NCBI GenBank assembly: GCA_040307715.1
Contig: JAWRJC010000086.1
Span: forward strand, 1 to 17,727
Direction of reading: 5' to 3'
DNA from: RUG13615 sp040307715
GTDB taxonomy: Bacteria; Bacillota; Clostridia; Peptostreptococcales; Anaerovoracaceae
Length of the DNA stretch: 17,727 bases
The notes beneath the pieces are model-generated. The model was not told the DNA's origin. It searched no databases and saw only the letters and a program-made list of their open reading frames with translations. Made by a program: the position numbers and the translations under genes. Below are positions 11,638-17,727 of the stretch, in pieces (position 1 is the stretch's first letter; each line of letters opens with the position of its first letter).

Positions 11638-12054
11638 ATGATCAAACTCGACGGCGAAACCGCAACAAGAGAATACGGACACAGACTCGCTGAAGAGGCA
11701 GTTCCCGGCCAGGTCATCGCCCTGATCGGCGATCTCGGCGCGGGCAAAACGACCCTGACGAAATATATCGCGGAGGGGCTTGGTGTGACCGAGCATGTCC
11801 AGAGCCCGACTTTCACGATCGTCCGTGAATATTACTCCGGCCGGATGCCGCTGTATCATTTTGACGTGTACCGGATCGACGACCCTGACGAGATGTACGA
11901 GATCGGGTATGAGGAGTACTTTTACGGAGACGGCTTGTGCGTCGTCGAATGGGCGGATAAGATCGAGGAGCTGCTGCCCGAAGACGCGAAGGTGATCCGG
12001 CTGTCGTACGGCGGCGCGGAAGAGGAGCGGCTCGCGGAAGCGGAAGAGAACTGA
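11638..12054 (+). CDS. tsaE: tRNA threonylcarbamoyladenosine biosynthesis ATPase TsaE
   Basis: 138 residues from ATG 11638, behind GGAAGGAA (11625-11632). Walker A GDLGAGKTT (31-39, Lys37), the SPTFTIVREYYSG switch region and YHFDVYRIDDPDE Walker-B-like block, then CVVEWADKIEELLP, all in family order and length. TsaE is the ATPase that resets the TsaB-TsaD complex making t6A at position 37 of ANN-decoding tRNAs in the cytoplasm. It opens the run tsaE-tsaB-rimI-tsaD on the plus strand. The acidic Glu-rich tail after residue 125 is poorly conserved. Confidence 0.95.
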   Translation: MIKLDGETATREYGHRLAEEAVPGQVIALIGDLGAGKTTLTKYIAEGLGVTEHVQSPTFTIVREYYSGRMPLYHFDVYRIDDPDEMYEIGYEEYFYGDGLCVVEWADKIEELLPEDAKVIRLSYGGAEEERLAEAEEN

Positions 12055-12106
12055 TCCGCAGAAACTGAAAGCAAAAGCGCGGCGGCATGCCGCATGGAGA
12101 TAAGAC

Positions 12107-12811
12107 ATGAATGTGATCGCGATCGAGACCACGGGGCCCTTCGCCTCGGTGGCCATCATCAATGACAACAATGACCTGGAAGAGATCATGGGTGACGAGA
12201 AGATGAACCATCTCAAGAATGTCGTCCCGATGATCGAGACTTTGCTTGCCCGCAACGAACTCACGCTGCAGGATGTGGACATGATCGCCGTTTCGCGCGG
12301 TCCCGGTTCCTTTACCGGCATCCGTATCGGCGTCAGCACGGCCAGAGCACTGTCCCAGGCGACCGGCATCCCCGTCATGGCGGTCCCGACGCTGGCGGCG
12401 TTCGGCTGCGGCGAGGGGGAGGAGGGGGAACTCGTATGCCCGCTGCTCGACGCCAGGCGCAGCCAGGTCTACGCAGGCGCCTACAGAGACTACGAGGAAG
12501 TCGTGAAAGGCGGCCCGTACATGCTCGACGAGTTCCTGGAGAAACTCGTGCCGTACAATAACATCCTGTTTGTCGGCGACGGGCTCGGTCCGTATGAAGA
12601 GCGCGTGCAGGCGTGGGCGGAATCGCACGGCAAGACATACCGCTGCGAGGAAGTGTACCAGAGCGCCGGCAATGTCGCGGAGTATGCGGTGGACACCTGC
12701 ACCGAAGAATCGCTCCTTTCCTATGACCAGGTGCAGCCGGACTACATGCGGCGTCCCGAAGCCGAGCGCAAACGGGAAGCCAAGCTCAAAGGAGAACCCT
12801 GGCATGGATAA
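12107..12811 (+). CDS. tsaB: tRNA t6A biosynthesis protein TsaB
   Basis: 234 residues. Begins MNVIAIETTGPFASVAIIND, the ASKHA-type phosphate-1 strand, and contains the hallmark VSRGPGSFTGIRIGVSTARA and the later VCPLLDARRSQVYAGAYR. TsaB is the inactive paralogue that dimerises with TsaD as a scaffold. GGAGATAAG precedes ATG 12107. 52 bases separate it from tsaE, and its end overlaps rimI by 8 bases, indicating one operon. Length is typical. Confidence 0.95.
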   Translation: MNVIAIETTGPFASVAIINDNNDLEEIMGDEKMNHLKNVVPMIETLLARNELTLQDVDMIAVSRGPGSFTGIRIGVSTARALSQATGIPVMAVPTLAAFGCGEGEEGELVCPLLDARRSQVYAGAYRDYEEVVKGGPYMLDEFLEKLVPYNNILFVGDGLGPYEERVQAWAESHGKTYRCEEVYQSAGNVAEYAVDTCTEESLLSYDQVQPDYMRRPEAERKREAKLKGEPWHG

Positions 12812-13268
12812 GTACGAAGTCCGTCCCGGTGTTCCCGGAGACGAGGAGGAAATGGCGCGCATCGACCTCGAATGTTTCCCCGAGGAGCCGTGGACGGTCG
12901 GCATGTTTGAGCACGATCTGGCAGAGAACCCGTTCGCGCTGTATATCCTGGCCGAGGATCCGGACGCACCGGAGGGGGAAAAGATCATGGGCTACGTCGG
13001 CGTCTATCTGATCGCGGGCGAAGGACACATCACGAACGTCGCAGTGCGGCCGAAGTACCGCGGGGAAGGTATCGGCAGTGACCTGCTGCACCTGCTGGAG
13101 GAGCACTGCAGACTGGCGGAGATCACCTCGATGACGCTGGAAGTGCGGCCGAGCAATGAGACCGCGATCCGCCTGTACGAGCGGCACGGCTTTAAGACGG
13201 AAGGACGCCGCAAACACTATTATGAGAATAACGGGGAAGACGCCCTGATCATGTGGAAGATACTATGA
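12804..13268 (+). CDS. rimI: Ribosomal protein S18 alanine N-acetyltransferase RimI
   Basis: 154 residues, a single GNAT domain. ATG 12804 lies within the end of tsaB, with AAAGGAGAA (12788-12796) upstream. Visible are the substrate-side IDLECFPEEPWTVGMFEHDL, the beta4 strand HITNVAVRPKYRGEGIGSDLL with the acetyl-CoA loop R-G-E-G-I-G, and the closing LEVRPSNETAIRLYERHGF. It acetylates the N-terminal alanine of S18. In Firmicutes rimI commonly sits between tsaB and tsaD, as here. Its TGA overlaps the tsaD ATG by ATGA. Confidence 0.94.
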   Translation: MDKYEVRPGVPGDEEEMARIDLECFPEEPWTVGMFEHDLAENPFALYILAEDPDAPEGEKIMGYVGVYLIAGEGHITNVAVRPKYRGEGIGSDLLHLLEEHCRLAEITSMTLEVRPSNETAIRLYERHGFKTEGRRKHYYENNGEDALIMWKIL

Positions 13269-14290
13269 AAGACGGAAAACACATCACACTTGCTATAGAG
13301 TCCAGCTGTGACGAGACATCAGTCGCCCTCGTGGCGGACGGGAGGGAGATCCTCTCGAACGTCATCTCTTCGCAGATCGATATCCATAAACTGTACGGCG
13401 GCGTGGTCCCGGAGATCGCGTCCCGCCACCACCTGACCAACATCAACGCGGTCACGGACGAGGCGTTCGCGCAGGCAGGCCTCACGCCGGAAGAGGTGGA
13501 CCTCATCGGGGTCACGAAAGGCCCGGGGCTCATCGGCGCCCTGCTCGTCGGGGTCGCGACAGCGAAGGCATATGCGCTCGCCTGGGACAAACCGCTGGTC
13601 GGCGTGCACCACATCAAGGGGCATATCAGCGCCAACTACATCCAGGCGCCGGACCTTGCGCCGCCCTTCATGTCGCTGGTCGTCAGCGGCGGGCACACGA
13701 GCGTCATCGATGTCAAAGGCTACAATGAATTCAAAGTGCTCGGCCACACGCGCGACGACGCGGTGGGCGAAGCGTACGACAAAGTGGCCCGCGTGCTGGG
13801 GCTCGGATATCCGGGCGGTCCGAAGATCGATCGGATCGCCAAAGAGGGCAACCCCGACGCCGTGGCATTTAAGCGCGTCATGCTGGAGGACGGCACGCTC
13901 GACTTCAGTTTCAGCGGTACGAAGACCGGCGTCATGAACTATGTGCACAATGAGCAGCAGGCGGGCAGGGAAATCTCCGTGCCCGATGTCGCTGCTTCAT
14001 TCCAGCAGGCCGTGCTCGACACCGTCGTTGCCAAAGTCATGACCGCGACCGAAGAATACGGCGAAGACAAGATCGTCGTCGCGGGCGGTGTCGCGGCGAA
14101 CAGCAGACTGCGCGCCATGCTGCAGGACGCCTGCGCAAAGAAGGGCATCCGCCTGTACATCCCGGCGCCCATCCTGTGTACCGACAACGCGGCCATGATC
14201 GCCTGCGCCGCGTACTACCAGTACCAGGAGCGCGGAGCGGACGATCTGTTCCTGGATGCATCTGCGAATCTGGATTTAGAGAATAGTTAA
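13265..14290 (+). CDS. tsaD: tRNA t6A threonylcarbamoyltransferase TsaD
   Basis: 341 residues. ATG 13265 overlaps the rimI stop as ATGA; an upstream GTG frame would be internal to rimI. Motifs: AIESSCDETSVALV, YGGVVPEIASRHH, GVTKGPGLIGALLVG, the metal-binding HHIKGH (His116, His120), VSGGHTS, SFSGTKTG, and the late CTDNAAM with the third metal ligand. It transfers threonylcarbamoyl from threonylcarbamoyl-AMP to A37 of tRNA, with TsaB and TsaE encoded just upstream. TsaC/Sua5, which makes the intermediate, is not in the window. Last gene of the operon before a large hairpin region. Confidence 0.96.
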   Translation: MKDGKHITLAIESSCDETSVALVADGREILSNVISSQIDIHKLYGGVVPEIASRHHLTNINAVTDEAFAQAGLTPEEVDLIGVTKGPGLIGALLVGVATAKAYALAWDKPLVGVHHIKGHISANYIQAPDLAPPFMSLVVSGGHTSVIDVKGYNEFKVLGHTRDDAVGEAYDKVARVLGLGYPGGPKIDRIAKEGNPDAVAFKRVMLEDGTLDFSFSGTKTGVMNYVHNEQQAGREISVPDVAASFQQAVLDTVVAKVMTATEEYGEDKIVVAGGVAANSRLRAMLQDACAKKGIRLYIPAPILCTDNAAMIACAAYYQYQERGADDLFLDASANLDLENS

Positions 14291-14302
14291 GAAAGATAGA
14301 CA

Positions 14303-14438
14303 TGCAGGGTGAGGACCTTTGCGCAAGGATATCCGCAGTGCCGGTACTTAGCGATTGCCGAACGAAGTGACGGCAGAGCTTAGTACCGCTGCACGAGGAC
14401 TAAGCGCGAGCGGCCTTCGCAAAGGTCCTCGCCCTGCA
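14303..14438 (+). other. Large three-tier nested hairpin between tsaD and the ABC-F gene
   Basis: Outer stem: 14303-14323 pairs with 14418-14438, 21 bp with a single T-G wobble (core GAGGACCTTTGCG). Middle stem: GCAG (14335-14338) with CTGC (14389-14392) and CGGTACT (14342-14348) with AGTACCG (14382-14388), then AGC with GCT. Inner stem: TGCCG (14356-14360) with CGGCA (14371-14375). A competing pairing exists: CGAGGAC (14394-14400) with GTCCTCG (14425-14431). No T-run follows, so it is not a simple terminator. Confidence 0.75.
14351..14379 (+). repeat. Intergenic repeat copy 2
   Basis: Same 29-base repeat as 11206-11234 (about 24 identical positions). Here it forms the tip of the nested hairpin. 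Confidence 0.45.
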
Positions 14439-14457
14439 CAGACAGCGATTCCTTAAT

Positions 14458-16464
14458 ATGATCATACTCAGCTGCAAAGACCTCAAAAAAGAATACGGCA
14501 CGGACGTCATCTTCGAAGACGTCACCTTCCACGTGCAGAAAGGCGACAAAGTGGGCATCGTCGGTCCCAACGGGGCGGGCAAGACCACGCTTCTTCGCGT
14601 GCTCACGGGGGAACTTGCGCATGAAGAGGGCACCGTCAACTTCCATCCGGAGGCAACGTTCGGCTACCTGCACCAGCAGACCGACATCCACAGCACCCGG
14701 ACCGTCATGGAGGAAGTCGAAGCGATCTTTGAGCCCCTGCATGTCATGGAGCAGCAGCTTGCGGAGATCACGGAGCAGATCGAAAAGACGACCGGCGAAG
14801 AGCAGGCGCAGCTGATCCACCGCATGGACGCCCTGCGCGAAGAATACGAGCGCAAAGGCGGCTATACCTACAAGAGCGAGATCCGCGGGATCCTCTCCAG
14901 TATGGCCTTCCTCGACGACAAATACGACCAGAAGATCACCGACCTTTCCGGCGGCGAGAAGACGCGCCTCGCGCTTGCGCTGCTGCTGCTGAAAAAGCCG
15001 GAGATCCTCATCCTCGACGAGCCGACCAACCACCTCGACATCGGCACCCTGTCCTGGCTCGAGCAGTACCTCGGCGCGTACCGCGGGACGATCCTGGTGG
15101 TCAGCCACGACCGGTATTTCCTCGACCGCATCTGCGACCACATCCTGGAGGTGGCGGATCACACGCTGCGCAGCTTTGACGGCAACTACACCGACTACGC
15201 GCGGCGCAAAAAGGAGATCCGCGAAGAGGAGATGCGCCGGTATCAGGCGTTCAAAAAAGAAAAGGAAAAGCAGGAGGATCTCGTGCGGCGCTACAAGCAG
15301 CGCGGCACCGAAAAGCTCGCCAAGCGCGCGCACTCCCGCGAGATGATGCTCGAGCGGCTCGCGCGTGAAGAAAAGGCGCAGAACATCCATGCGCCGCAGG
15401 GTCCGGGCGGAAAGATGAAACTGCGGTTCCGCGAAGACTATAAGAGCGGCAGCGACGTGCTGCTGATCGAGGGGCTGGCCAAGGGGTTCGGCTTCGGCGC
15501 CCGCCGCAAGCAGCTCTTTGAGAATGTCGATCTCGACCTCAAGCGGGGCGAGCGGGTCTGCCTGGTCGGCGCGAACGGCATCGGCAAAACGACCCTGCTG
15601 CGGCTCATCCTCGGCGATGTCCGGCCGGACGCAGGCCGCATGCACGAAGGCTACAATGTCAAGACGGTCTACTATGACCAGGAGCAGCGGCTGCTCGAAG
15701 AGGACAATACAGTTATCGAGGAGATCTGGCAGGATCACCCCGATCTGACCGGCACGGAGCTCCGGAACATTCTGGGCGGTTTCCTGTTCCGCGGGGACGA
15801 TGTGTTCCTGCCGGTGCGGGCGCTGTCGGGCGGAGAACGGGCGCGGCTGTCCCTGCTCAAACTGATGATGGGCGGCGGCAATCTGCTGCTCCTCGACGAG
15901 CCGACCAACCATCTGGACATCGAGTCCCGCGAAGTGTTCGAGGACGCGCTGATGGACTTCCCCGGCACGGCGCTGATCGTCAGTCACGACCGGTACTTTC
16001 TCAACAAGGTCCCGACCCGCATCTGCGAACTGACGGCGGACGGGCTGGTGACCTTCCTCGGCAAGTACGATTACTATCAGGAGAAGCGCGACGAACTGAT
16101 CTCCGGCCGCAAGTATATGAAGGAACTGGCGGTACAGGGACGCACGGGCGTCGCATCTGACGGAGAAGGCGGCAGCAGCGCGGAAAGTGTCCAAATGGAG
16201 CATAGCGGGCCGGCGGCGGGTTCCAAGGAGGAGCGATTCCTCAAAAAGCAGCAGGAAGCCGAAGAGCGCCGGAAACGCCGTGAGAAAGAATCGCTCGAGC
16301 AGGAGATCGAAACGCTGGAGACCCGTATTTCCGAACGTGAACAGCAGATGTGCACCGAGGAAGTGCTGGCTGATCTGGAACGGCTGCGCGCGCTCGATGA
16401 GGCCGTGAAAGCCGACCGCGAGCGGCTCGACATCGTATACGAAAAGTGGTTGCAATACGAGTAA
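14458..16464 (+). CDS. ABC-F family ATP-binding protein (translation factor type)
   Basis: 668 residues with two ABC domains and no membrane segment. Domain 1: Walker A GPNGAGKTT (36-44), signature LSGGEKTR (about 163), Walker B ILILDEPTNHLD (about 182-193). A charged P-site linker follows (RRKKEIREEEMRRYQAFKKE and onward). Domain 2: GANGIGKTT (about 371), LSGGERAR (about 457), LLLLDEPTNHLDIE (about 478). The C-terminal coiled coil is Glu/Arg-rich (about 582-668). ABC-F proteins act on the ribosome, either as housekeeping factors (YdiF/Uup type) or as antibiotic-resistance factors; the C-terminal coiled coil favours the YdiF/Uup group. No Shine-Dalgarno is visible before ATG 14458, and the upstream DNA folds into a large hairpin. 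Confidence 0.92.
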   Translation: MIILSCKDLKKEYGTDVIFEDVTFHVQKGDKVGIVGPNGAGKTTLLRVLTGELAHEEGTVNFHPEATFGYLHQQTDIHSTRTVMEEVEAIFEPLHVMEQQLAEITEQIEKTTGEEQAQLIHRMDALREEYERKGGYTYKSEIRGILSSMAFLDDKYDQKITDLSGGEKTRLALALLLLKKPEILILDEPTNHLDIGTLSWLEQYLGAYRGTILVVSHDRYFLDRICDHILEVADHTLRSFDGNYTDYARRKKEIREEEMRRYQAFKKEKEKQEDLVRRYKQRGTEKLAKRAHSREMMLERLAREEKAQNIHAPQGPGGKMKLRFREDYKSGSDVLLIEGLAKGFGFGARRKQLFENVDLDLKRGERVCLVGANGIGKTTLLRLILGDVRPDAGRMHEGYNVKTVYYDQEQRLLEEDNTVIEEIWQDHPDLTGTELRNILGGFLFRGDDVFLPVRALSGGERARLSLLKLMMGGGNLLLLDEPTNHLDIESREVFEDALMDFPGTALIVSHDRYFLNKVPTRICELTADGLVTFLGKYDYYQEKRDELISGRKYMKELAVQGRTGVASDGEGGSSAESVQMEHSGPAAGSKEERFLKKQQEAEERRKRREKESLEQEIETLETRISEREQQMCTEEVLADLERLRALDEAVKADRERLDIVYEKWLQYE

Positions 16465-16478
16465 ACACTTTCTATAAT
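16450..16478 (+). promoter_or_regulatory. Promoter of acpP-rex
   Basis: -35 TTGCAA (16450-16455), inside the end of the ABC-F gene, 17-base spacer, perfect -10 TATAAT (16473-16478). Confidence 0.7.
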
Positions 16479-16481
16479 GAA

Positions 16482-16498
16482 TTGTACCGTTTGTACAA
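16482..16498. promoter_or_regulatory. 17-bp inverted repeat at the acpP transcription start (operator candidate)
   Basis: TTGTAC-cgttt-GTACAA, perfect 6-bp arms, right after the -10 and ahead of AAGGAGG. The position and 17-bp size recall operators of fatty-acid regulators such as FapR (TTAGTAC-type arms), but the sequence differs. It is also unlike a Rex box (TTGTTAA-type arms). Confidence 0.55.
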
Positions 16499-16515
16499 CT
16501 TAAGGAGGAAAACAA

Positions 16516-16746
16516 ATGACATTTGACAAGATCAAGGACATCATCGTCGATCAGCTCGGCGTTGAAGAAGAAGCTGTCACCATGGAAACGCACCTGATGA
16601 AGGACCTCGAGGCGGACTCTCTAGACGCGGTTGAGATCATCATGGCGATCGAAGAAGAATTCGACATCGAAGTGCCCGATGAAGAGGCTGAAAAGTTCCA
16701 GGTCGTCGGCGACATCGTCAAGTACGTCGAAGAAGCGAGCAACTAA
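16516..16746 (+). CDS. acpP: Acyl carrier protein
   Basis: 76 residues. MTFDKIKDIIVDQLGVEEEA, then the phosphopantetheine site in LEADSLDAVEIIMAIEEEF (Ser35 in DSLD), then VPDEEAEKFQVVGDIVKYVEE, all as in fatty-acid-synthesis ACPs. Strongly acidic, four-helix, cytoplasmic. AAGGAGGAAAACAA precedes the ATG. It is not next to other fab genes but one base upstream of rex, in the same transcript, so redox-state sensing and acyl carrier supply may be co-expressed. A promoter and an operator-like repeat lie directly upstream. Confidence 0.95.
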   Translation: MTFDKIKDIIVDQLGVEEEAVTMETHLMKDLEADSLDAVEIIMAIEEEFDIEVPDEEAEKFQVVGDIVKYVEEASN

Positions 16747-16747
16747 T

Positions 16748-17377
16748 ATGGCGAAAAACGCGAAGATATCGAATGCCGTCATCAAGCGGCTGCCAAGATA
16801 TCGCCGGTATCTTCATGAGCTGGACAAGAAGGGTGTCGACAAGATCTCTTCGGCGGAGCTGTCCCGTCTGATCGGGTATACGGCTTCGCAGATCCGGCAG
16901 GACCTCAACAATTTCGGCGGCTTTGGCCAGCAGGGATACGGCTACAACGTAAAGGATCTCCACGATGAGATCAGCGCGATCCTCGGTCTGGATCAGGTCT
17001 ACCATATGGTCATCGTTGGCGGCGGCAATCTGGGTCACGCGATCGCGGGCTACACCAATTCCTACAAGCAGGGATTTCAGGTAGAGGCGATCTTCGAAGT
17101 GGACCAGGCGGCGATCGGCACGATGATCGGCGGTGTGCCGGTGCTGTCCTCCGATGAGCTCGTCGAGTTCGTCGAGGCGCACAACATCGATATCGGTGTC
17201 ATCTGCACGCCGAAAGAAGTCGCGCAGGAAATGGCGGACAAACTGTGTTTCGCCGGTGTGAGAGGCATCTGGAATTTTGCGCAGACGGACCTGGAAGTCC
17301 CGGCGCATGTGGCGATGGAGAACGTCCATCTGTCGGACAATCTCTACGCGCTGACATTCCACATGAACAGAATGTAA
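16748..17377 (+). CDS. rex: Redox-sensing transcriptional repressor Rex
   Basis: 209 residues from ATG 16748, one base after the acpP stop. N-terminal winged helix: ISNAVIKRLPRYRRYLHELD, then ISSAELSRLIGYTASQIRQD with LNNFGGFGQQGYGYNV, the DNA-contacting block of Rex. The Rossmann domain follows with VIVGGGNLGHAIAGY for NAD(H), and the C-terminal NLYALTFHMNR domain-swap helix. Rex dimers bind operators when NADH/NAD+ is low and leave when NADH rises, controlling fermentative genes. No clear ribosome binding site, so translation is probably coupled to acpP. Length and motifs are normal. Confidence 0.96.
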   Translation: MAKNAKISNAVIKRLPRYRRYLHELDKKGVDKISSAELSRLIGYTASQIRQDLNNFGGFGQQGYGYNVKDLHDEISAILGLDQVYHMVIVGGGNLGHAIAGYTNSYKQGFQVEAIFEVDQAAIGTMIGGVPVLSSDELVEFVEAHNIDIGVICTPKEVAQEMADKLCFAGVRGIWNFAQTDLEVPAHVAMENVHLSDNLYALTFHMNRM

Positions 17378-17412
17378 ATACCCGTTCCAGAAATGGAACG
17401 GGTATTGATTCT
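17377..17412. terminator. Hairpin after rex
   Basis: AATACCCGTTCC (17377-17388... 17388) pairs perfectly with GGAACGGGTATT (17395-17406), loop AGAAAT. The T-run is short (GATTCTT). It lies between the convergent rex and ferredoxin genes and can serve either. Confidence 0.75.
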
Positions 17413-17466
17413 TACTTGATGTAAGTCAGTGCAGGCAGCGGCCCGCACTTTGCTCTTCAGTCGTTT

Positions 17467-17637
17467 TTATTCGGGCTGGGGAGCGTCTACCGGGCAAGCC
17501 TCTGCGCAGGCACCGCACTCGATGCAGACATCGGGATCGATGACATGAGCGCCGTCGCCTTCAGAGATCGCCTCGACCGGGCATTCTGCTGCGCAAGCAC
17601 CGCAGTTGATGCATTCTTCGCCGATCTTGTAAGCCAT
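17467..17637 (-). CDS. 2[4Fe-4S] clostridial-type ferredoxin
   Basis: 56 residues on the minus strand, the classic length. MAYKIGEECINCGACAAECP and then DVCIECGACAEACPVDAP give two CxxCxxCxxxCP motifs (Cys9, 12, 15, 19 and 38, 41, 44, 48) for two low-potential 4Fe-4S clusters that carry single electrons in fermentative metabolism. The central EAISEGDGAHVIDP loop is typical. TAAGGAGG precedes the ATG at 17637. The gene has its own promoter (17682-17710) and faces rex, a plausible but unproven regulator of electron-flow genes. Confidence 0.95.
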   Translation of the reverse strand: MAYKIGEECINCGACAAECPVEAISEGDGAHVIDPDVCIECGACAEACPVDAPQPE

Positions 17638-17681
17638 AGTATTACCTCCTTAAGTGATATGTGATATATATCCGCGTCTCA

Positions 17682-17710
17682 ATTATAGCGCGGGCATTTG
17701 GAGATGTAAA
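17682..17710 (-). promoter_or_regulatory. Promoter of the ferredoxin gene
   Basis: Minus strand: -35 TTTACA (17705-17710), 17-base spacer, perfect -10 TATAAT (17682-17687). Confidence 0.75.
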
Positions 17711-17727
17711 GAATGAAAGTATACGCC

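Noticed and set aside
14380..16593. 737-codon open frame on the minus strand
   Set aside because: It is the antisense of the ABC-F and acpP genes; it arises from GC-rich codon bias and has no recognisable domain or ribosome binding site.

Overview
The window reads as the chromosome of an anaerobic Firmicute, probably a fairly GC-rich member of the Clostridia, carrying one AT-rich integrated element of about 5.3 kb. The host assignment rests on gene content (reverse rubrerythrin, Rex, FMN-riboswitch RibU, PepV, a small 2[4Fe-4S] ferredoxin, the tsaE-tsaB-rimI-tsaD order) and on strong AGGAGG-type ribosome binding sites. It is an inference, not a search result.

Left end (1-308): the last 62 codons of an arginase and its hairpin terminator. 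Element (about 309-5584): it is bounded by two copies of the 3' end of a rubrerythrin gene, a displaced tail at 309-394 and the tail of the intact gene at 5585-5670. Just inside both ends lie several copies of a GTCmCAACT motif, as expected for integrase arm sites. The integrase itself seems lost: a well-placed ribosome binding site and start at 534 encode only MSLGKGVYQLKDGHWG, which looks like the first residues of a tyrosine integrase, and then run into the zinc-ribbon tail of a SprT-like protein. The cargo is a small serine recombinase followed by a cysteine-rich small protein; a minus-strand operon of two small membrane proteins and a mini-lipoprotein; an XRE-type regulator; a WYL-domain regulator; a lipoprotein; and a ribbon-helix-helix protein. 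The membrane/lipoprotein genes with the XRE and WYL regulators are the least explained part of the window.

Core chromosome (5585-17727): reverse rubrerythrin; a 75-aa NifU-type Fe-S scaffold; a PepV-like dipeptidase; a two-repeat lipoprotein of lower GC with a palindrome at its promoter; an AIM24/TIGR00266 protein; an FMN riboswitch with terminator ahead of ribU; a 165-bp imperfect inverted repeat resembling a MITE; the tRNA t6A operon tsaE-tsaB-rimI-tsaD; a large nested hairpin ahead of an ABC-F ATPase that has no visible Shine-Dalgarno; acpP-rex with a 17-bp inverted repeat at the promoter; and a ferredoxin on the minus strand.

Working together: rubrerythrin, Nfu, ferredoxin and Rex fit the redox and Fe-S economy of an anaerobe. 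tsaE/B/D make t6A37 in tRNA, and rimI is translationally overlapped with them. acpP-rex puts a fatty-acid carrier and the NADH-sensing repressor in one transcript.
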